Of a stretch of DNA of 64,000 nucleotides, positions 59,099 through 64,000 are shown one piece after another. The DNA lies in contig NZ_JASVVV010000001.1 of assembly GCF_030287405.1 (NCBI RefSeq), forward strand, positions 496,001-560,000. The letters are read 5' to 3'. Both the position numbers and the translations under genes were made by a program. A model generated the notes under the pieces. It was not told where the DNA came from. It saw nothing but the letters and a program-made list of their open reading frames with translations, and searched no databases. Source of the stretch: Halalkalicoccus sp. NIPERK01. GTDB lineage: Archaea > Halobacteriota > Halobacteria > Halobacteriales > Halalkalicoccaceae. Position 1 is the first letter of the stretch. Each line of letters begins with the position of its first letter.

Positions 59099-60243
59099 GG
59101 ACCTCCGAACGCGTCGGGCGGGTTCCGCCCTCGGGGATCAGGAAGTTCTTCGAACTCGCCGAGGAGCGCGAGGACGTCATCTCGCTCGGCGTCGGCGAAC
59201 CCGACTTCTCGGCGCCGTGGGCCGCCCGCGACGCCGCCATCGGTTCGCTGGAACGGGGTTTGACCTCCTACACCGCGAATCGAGGGATGCGCGAACTCCG
59301 CGAGGAGATCGCCCGCCATTGTGCGGAGCACTACGACCTGCGCTACGATCCGGGGGAGGAGATCATCGTCACCACGGGCGTCAGCGAGGGCGTCGACGTC
59401 GCACTCAGAGCGCTGGTCGACCCCGGCGACCGGGTCGCGATGGTCGATCCCTCCTACGTCTCCTACCGACCGGGCGTGTTGCTCGCCGGGGGCGAACCGC
59501 TGCCCGTGCGCACCCGCGAGGACGAGGAGTTTCGACTGACCTACGGGGCGCTTGAGCGAGCGGGCGCGAGCGAGGCCGACCTCCTCGTCCTGTGTTACCC
59601 GAACAACCCGACGGGTGCGGTCATGCGCGAGGAGCACCTCGAACCCGTCGCCGAGTTCTGCGGCGAGCACGACCTCCGGGTCCTCTCGGACGAGATCTAC
59701 GCCGACCTCACCTACGAGGGCGGGCACACCTCGATCGCCACCCTCGACGGCATGCGCGAGCGCACGATCGTGTTCAACGGCTTCTCCAAGGCGTACGCGA
59801 TGACCGGCCTTCGCCTCGGGTACGCCCTCGGCCCCGTCGAGGGGATCGGCGCGATGAACCGCATCCACCAGTACTCGATGCTCTCGGCGCCGACGACCGC
59901 CCAGCACGCCGCCCTCGAAGCGCTCAGGACGTGCGACGACGAGGTCGAGGAGATGGTGCGGGCGTTCAACCGTCGACGGCGGTTCGTCCTCTCTCGCTTC
60001 GAGGAGATGGGGCTGGACTGTTTCGAGGCCAAGGGCGCTTTTTACGTCTTCCCCGAGGTCCCGGGCGACGACGAGGCGTTCGCCGAGGGATTACTGGAAT
60101 CGGAGGGCGTCGCCGTCGTCCCCGGCTCCGTCTTCGGCGAGGCCGGCGAGGGCCACCTCCGGGTGTCGTACGCGAGCGGCCTCCCCCGACTGAAGGAGGC
60201 GATGGACCGGATCGAGCGGTTCGTCGGTACGCGACCTCGTTGA
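59095..60243 (+). CDS. PLP-dependent aminotransferase, class I/II
   Basis: 382 residues from GTG 59095, chosen because GGAGGTG (59082-59088) sits about seven bases before it; GTG 59086 lies within that site. SLGVGEPDFSAPWAARDAA, CYPNNPTGAVM, SDEIYADLTY and NGFSKAYAMTGLRLGYALG with PLP Lys232 are diagnostic. Such enzymes act on aspartate, alanine or aromatic amino acids; substrate not determined. The Lrp gene just before suggests amino-acid-responsive control. Confidence 0.93.
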   Translation: MRTSERVGRVPPSGIRKFFELAEEREDVISLGVGEPDFSAPWAARDAAIGSLERGLTSYTANRGMRELREEIARHCAEHYDLRYDPGEEIIVTTGVSEGVDVALRALVDPGDRVAMVDPSYVSYRPGVLLAGGEPLPVRTREDEEFRLTYGALERAGASEADLLVLCYPNNPTGAVMREEHLEPVAEFCGEHDLRVLSDEIYADLTYEGGHTSIATLDGMRERTIVFNGFSKAYAMTGLRLGYALGPVEGIGAMNRIHQYSMLSAPTTAQHAALEALRTCDDEVEEMVRAFNRRRRFVLSRFEEMGLDCFEAKGAFYVFPEVPGDDEAFAEGLLESEGVAVVPGSVFGEAGEGHLRVSYASGLPRLKEAMDRIERFVGTRPR

Positions 60244-60321
60244 TTCCCCTCGAAGCGAGACACTTCATCTATTCGAGGTTTCAGTACAATTAACTATGAA
60301 CGATGTGAATCGGAACCAGCT

Positions 60322-62967
60322 ATGGGAGCCGACGGCGATTTCGACTGGCGTATCACGCGACGAGGAGTCATCCGGACCGCCGCGGCCGCCGGGTTGGCCG
60401 GCACCGCTGGCCTCGCGGGCGCGGATCAAACGACGACACGGCCCGTCTCGGACGGCCCCGAGTCGCCGACGCTGTCGATCGCCGACCGACTCGCGGACCG
60501 TCGGTACGTCGTAAGCGGAACCCGGGCGTACGTCGCCGGGACCCAAACTGGCCGGTTTCCGGCGATGGGCTGGCACGTCCCCGGCGAGATGGAGGGGATC
60601 TGGAGCCCGCCGATCAAACTGCTCGACGGTATCTGGTTCGATATCGACGGCGAGACGGTCGGTCCGGCGACGCGGTTCTCCCGCGGGTACGGCTTCGCCG
60701 AGATGGAACTCCCGAGGACAGGTGGCGTGGCCCTCCGACGCACCGAGGTCGTCCCGGATGACGGCCGGGCGGTGCTGATCGGGCTTCGCCTTGATGCGGG
60801 TGAGGACGAGGAGACGGTGACGCTCGGCGTCGAGGCGGCCTCGGAGCTGATGGACGCGTACCCGTGGGGCGACACCGATCCCTCCCAGGAGGCGTTCAAC
60901 CTCGAAGACGAGGGCGAGTTCGACGGCGAGCGGCTGGTCTTCCGTTCGGAGGGCACGCCTCCGGTCAAGAACGCCGCCCACCGTGACTGGGCGGCCGCAG
61001 TCGGCGCAACGCTCGCCCCCACCGATGGCGAGGTCGGCGATGGCGGCGAGTTCCGCGGGCCGCAGGACGACTGGGCGGTCTACGATCCCGAGGGCGGGGG
61101 CGCGGAGTCCGACGACGCGGGTTTCGAGCGCCACGACGACTCGACGTTCGGCCGAGGTGCGGGGGGACGCCTGGAGTACGAGGTCTGCATCCCAGCAAGC
61201 GAGACACGAACGGTCTGGTTCGCGGTCGGTGGCTCCGAATCGGGTCCCGACGCGGCCATCGAGGAGTGCGAGGCGGCGCTCTCGGACCCGGAGGGGGCGC
61301 TCTCCGAAAAGGTCGAGGAGCGTCTCGAACGCCGCGAACGGACCCGCCTCGACCTGCCCGGAAACCGCCGTCTCGAGGAGGCGATCGACTGGACCAAGCA
61401 GAACCTCTCGGATCTCGTTCAGGAGTCGCGTGACCTACAAGTTCGCGTGACCAACGCAGGCGAGAACTACCCCGAACCCGCGGGAACGATCGACCGGGCG
61501 CGGTTCGTCGGCGCGGGCTATCCCGACTTCCCGTGGCTGTTCGCCGTCGACGGCGAGTACACGGCGTTCGCCAGCGTCGCGCTCGGGCAGTTCGAGCCGA
61601 TCAAGGAGCATATGCGCGCGCTGCGCGACGTCAGCGAGGTCGCGAACGAAGGATCGGGAAAGGTCGTCCACGAGGTGATCACTGACGGATCGGTGTTCTA
61701 CGGCGCGAACGACGATCCGGGCAACACCGACGAGACGGCGAAGTTCCCCAGCGCGGTCGCGCTGATCTGGCGCTGGAGCGGCGACGACGAGTTCCGAGAC
61801 GAGATGTACGACTTCACGAAGCGCAGCGCCGAGTACCTCCTCTCCGAGTTCGGCGCGGCCGACGGTTGGCCGATCGGGGAGGGTAACGTCGAGCGCCCCG
61901 GTATGGGCGAGCGCGTCCTCGACAACGCCGTCTACACGATCCGCGGGCTGTACGACCTCGCCGATATGGCCGCCAGCAAGGGTGACGACGAAACCGTCGC
62001 ATGGGCCACCGAGCGCGCGGACGAACTGCTCGCGGAGTTCGAGGAGGCGTGGTGGGTGCCCGAGGTGCCGGGGTACGCCGACTCGCTCGACGACGCGGAC
62101 ACGCCGCTGTATCACCGCCACTGGATCGGGCTGACGCCGCTGGAGATCGAACTGCCCCGCGACCGAGGGGCGCGGACGCTCGGCCTCGCCGGGGCAGACG
62201 ACGGCAACGACGCGCTTGCGCTCCGCGAAACCGAGTGTTATGGGGGAGTCGGCGCGCCAGAGGGCGGACTCGACGGCGAGTGGAACCCCGGGCTGTATCA
62301 TACCGGCGCGCCGGGCTGCGATCGGAACGAGTACGAGCACGCAGAGGACCATGCCGAGCGCAATATCTACACGCTCAACAGCGCGATCATGGCGGTCGCG
62401 GCGGGCAACTACGGCCGACTCGCTGCCGACCAGCAGGGTCGGTTCGTCGACGCCAACGCCTCGTTGCAACTGCCCGATCCCGACGAGATGCCCGGCGCGA
62501 TGCCGGAGGTCGTCCCCTCGCCCAAGTACGGGCGCTCGATCGACAAGCCGTTCACCGACCGGTTGATGGCGCTACAGGCGTGGGGCTCCTACGGGACGGT
62601 CTGGCCGGTGGTTGGCCAGCGACTCGGCGTCAGGCCCGACGTGGGCCGCGGTCGACTGGAGGTCACCCCGCAGATACCCGCAGGGGAGTCGCGGATCGGC
62701 GCGGAGAACGTCCGCGTGGGCGACGGCGCGGTCGATATCGAGGCGCGAGCCGGGGGTCGCGAGTACACGACGACCGTCTGCGCCGACGCGTCGCTCGATC
62801 GGCTCGTCGTCGGGCATACCGTTCCGGGTGATGCCGAGGTCGTCGGCGTCACCCTCGACGGAGAGGACGCCGACTGCGAGGTGCGCGAGACTAACCGTGG
62901 ACGTGAGGTCGTCGTCGAGACCGATCCCGACGGCGAGCGGACGCTGGTCGTCGAAACGCAGCAATAG
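60322..62967 (+). CDS. Tat-exported six-hairpin glycosidase-like protein
   Basis: 881 residues. A twin-arginine signal (ITRRGVIRTAAAAGLAGTAG) exports it. An N-terminal beta domain (~45-330) precedes an (alpha/alpha)6 barrel (~350-760) with TKQNLSDLVQESRDL, YPDFPWLFAVDGEYTAFASV and ALIWRWSGDDEFRDEMYDF, resembling amylo-1,6-glucosidase/GH15-like proteins. The barrel cleft is rich in Trp, Asp and Glu. The C-terminal ~110 residues form another beta domain. Likely an extracellular glycan hydrolase; substrate unknown. Confidence 0.8.
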   Translation: MGADGDFDWRITRRGVIRTAAAAGLAGTAGLAGADQTTTRPVSDGPESPTLSIADRLADRRYVVSGTRAYVAGTQTGRFPAMGWHVPGEMEGIWSPPIKLLDGIWFDIDGETVGPATRFSRGYGFAEMELPRTGGVALRRTEVVPDDGRAVLIGLRLDAGEDEETVTLGVEAASELMDAYPWGDTDPSQEAFNLEDEGEFDGERLVFRSEGTPPVKNAAHRDWAAAVGATLAPTDGEVGDGGEFRGPQDDWAVYDPEGGGAESDDAGFERHDDSTFGRGAGGRLEYEVCIPASETRTVWFAVGGSESGPDAAIEECEAALSDPEGALSEKVEERLERRERTRLDLPGNRRLEEAIDWTKQNLSDLVQESRDLQVRVTNAGENYPEPAGTIDRARFVGAGYPDFPWLFAVDGEYTAFASVALGQFEPIKEHMRALRDVSEVANEGSGKVVHEVITDGSVFYGANDDPGNTDETAKFPSAVALIWRWSGDDEFRDEMYDFTKRSAEYLLSEFGAADGWPIGEGNVERPGMGERVLDNAVYTIRGLYDLADMAASKGDDETVAWATERADELLAEFEEAWWVPEVPGYADSLDDADTPLYHRHWIGLTPLEIELPRDRGARTLGLAGADDGNDALALRETECYGGVGAPEGGLDGEWNPGLYHTGAPGCDRNEYEHAEDHAERNIYTLNSAIMAVAAGNYGRLAADQQGRFVDANASLQLPDPDEMPGAMPEVVPSPKYGRSIDKPFTDRLMALQAWGSYGTVWPVVGQRLGVRPDVGRGRLEVTPQIPAGESRIGAENVRVGDGAVDIEARAGGREYTTTVCADASLDRLVVGHTVPGDAEVVGVTLDGEDADCEVRETNRGREVVVETDPDGERTLVVETQQ

Positions 62968-62973
62968 GGCGGC

Positions 62974-63516
62974 TCACTCCGATTCGAGGCGATCGAGGAA
63001 CTCCTCGGCGAACCAGGTGACGCCCTCCCAGTCGGTGTACTCGTGGTCCCGCGAGGTGTCGGTCGCGCCGCCGGCTCGTTTCGCGATCAGCCTCATGACG
63101 AGGCGTTTTATCGGCCCGTACTGGCTGTAGGCGAGCCTGCCGGGGACGATGGCCTTCACCGCCGGTTGCCAGTCGACGTCCTCCAGGAACCCGTCGAGGA
63201 GGGCACGGGCCTGCTCGCGTCCCGATTCCTCGCCCGCCGCCGAGAGGCTCACCGAGAAGAACGCCGAGGGCATCACGTCGAGTGCCGCGCGGTTCTCGAC
63301 GACGAACTCGCGTATGTAGCGCTGGTGTCGGCCCCCGTGGACGGACGCGCCGACGACCGCGCCGTCGTACTCCGCGATCGAGAACCCCTCCGGGACCCTG
63401 TCGCCACGAACCAGCGTCACGTCGTGGCCGCGCTCGCGAACCACGTCCGCGACGTGGCCGGCGACCCGTTCGGTCTGGCCCTCGCCGGTGCCGTAAACGA
63501 CGAGAACGAACGCCAC
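62974..63516 (-). CDS. flavodoxin-domain protein, HemG-like
   Basis: 180 residues. FVLVVYGTGEGQTERVAGHV is the flavodoxin phosphate-binding start, YDGAVVGASVHGGRHQRYIR and FFSVSLSAAGEE match HemG-type protoporphyrinogen oxidase (menaquinone-dependent). It could be that enzyme or a related FMN reductase. It converges with the glycosidase gene. Confidence 0.85.
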   Translation of the reverse strand: MAFVLVVYGTGEGQTERVAGHVADVVRERGHDVTLVRGDRVPEGFSIAEYDGAVVGASVHGGRHQRYIREFVVENRAALDVMPSAFFSVSLSAAGEESGREQARALLDGFLEDVDWQPAVKAIVPGRLAYSQYGPIKRLVMRLIAKRAGGATDTSRDHEYTDWEGVTWFAEEFLDRLESE

Positions 63517-63638
63517 TCACACACCCTCGCGTGGTCGGATAGGGTTCGACACGATGCCACCGGCTTCGGACGTCGGTTGCGCCATGGCCCGCGGTACGTG
63601 ACGTCCCAGCATATGTCCGTCCTCCGCGCCGGGCCCGA

Positions 63639-64000
63639 TCAGACGACGTTTCGTTCGACCTCGCTTCCCTCGCCGAACCGCTCGCTTCCCAGCGACGCAA
63701 CGTCCACGAGCGACGCCTCGCCGTCGGCGGCGAGTTCGGCGACCACTCGCCCCGTGGCCGGCGCGTGCATGAACCCGTGGCCCGAGAAGCCGACGGCGTT
63801 GATCAAACCTGGAATGATCTCCTCGATTATCGGGTGGTTATCGGGCGTCACGGCGTACAGTCCGGCCCGTCCCCGACGGATCCGCGAGTCGGGACCGAAG
63901 TACGTCGTCCACCCGGCGGCGCGGGAGAGGGCCCCCGCCGCCCACCCCACCCCATCCCGATCCCGTCTCGATACCGGTCGGGGTCGGCGGGGGCGCGAGT
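63639..64000 (-). CDS. FAD-dependent oxidoreductase (DAO family), 3' part
   Basis: The frame is open from the right edge to a stop at 63639, about 120 residues. GLYAVTPDNHPIIEEIIPGL and AVGFSGHGFMHAPATGRVVA is the conserved C-terminal segment of sarcosine/D-amino-acid oxidase-type enzymes. The residues nearest the edge (SRRDRDGVGWAAGALSRAAG) fit the family less well and could hide a frameshift. The start lies outside the window. Confidence 0.75.
   Translation of the reverse strand, partial: SRPRRPRPVSRRDRDGVGWAAGALSRAAGWTTYFGPDSRIRRGRAGLYAVTPDNHPIIEEIIPGLINAVGFSGHGFMHAPATGRVVAELAADGEASLVDVASLGSERFGEGSEVERNVV

Noticed and set aside
1-64000. Search for CRISPR arrays, rRNA or tRNA genes, transposases and tyrosine recombinases.
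   Set aside because: No regularly spaced repeats, no tRNA with complete arms and no protein with DDE or R-H-R-Y recombinase motifs was seen; the integration-like structures therefore lack a local enzyme.

Overview
The window is chromosomal DNA of a halophilic archaeon (class Halobacteria). The evidence is high GC, very acidic proteins, twin-arginine signals, an archaeal TFB, 20S proteasome alpha subunit, SBDS, RPA/Lhr repair proteins, bacterio-opsin-activator-type HTH regulators and leaderless-looking TATA promoters. The genus cannot be fixed from this window. No rRNA, tRNA, CRISPR array or transposase gene was found.

Layout. 1-5.1 kb: PAS protein (partial), two uncharacterised proteins, an exported DUF4397 protein and a LOV-GAF-HTH regulator. 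5.1-6.4 kb: a riboflavin-pathway reductase and an AT-rich foreign-looking membrane gene. 6.5-12.9 kb: ssDNA-binding operon (RPA, RPA-associated protein, phosphoesterase) followed by the helicase Lhr. 12.9-13.75 kb: an AbrB-PIN toxin-antitoxin pair bounded by two copies of the lhr 3' end. 13.8-21.8 kb: a second multi-domain sensor regulator, archaetidylserine decarboxylase, CDC48, small conserved genes, shikimate kinase and chorismate mutase (aroQ). 21.8-27.9 kb: an accessory island whose segments are separated by five same-strand copies of the aroQ 3' end; cargo is NikR/nickel permease/FAD monooxygenase, a VOC protein, MazEF, a LysE exporter and a decayed RHH-RelE pair. 28-34 kb: RNase P Pop5, proteasome alpha, SBDS, FUN14, DUF2209, HflX, MoaC, NAD(P)HX repair enzyme. 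34-48 kb: repair glycosylase, TFB, glutaredoxin-thioredoxin reductase fusion, Nramp-like and MscS membrane proteins, Bat-type regulator, DNA polymerase IV. 48-64 kb: TpiA, MBF1, CDP-alcohol transferase/adenylate kinase/HisC operon, small metabolic genes, NCS2 permease, Lrp regulator plus aminotransferase, Tat-exported glycosidase, flavodoxin and a partial FAD oxidoreductase.

Main discovery. Two housekeeping genes, lhr and aroQ, have duplicated 3' ends that still read as the same C-terminal codons and stop. Between the copies sit small cargo modules, mostly toxin-antitoxin, transport or single-enzyme genes. At aroQ this has happened serially, giving an integron-like string of small modules with no recombinase gene in view. 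Separately, two 78-bp elements with matching 14-bp terminal inverted repeats, each flanked by TGA, plus a longer relative, look like a miniature mobile or regulatory repeat family. Other items of note are a complete LOV photosensor signature, a Grx-TrxR fusion, a five-hairpin intergenic array and a DUF2209 gene without a canonical start codon.
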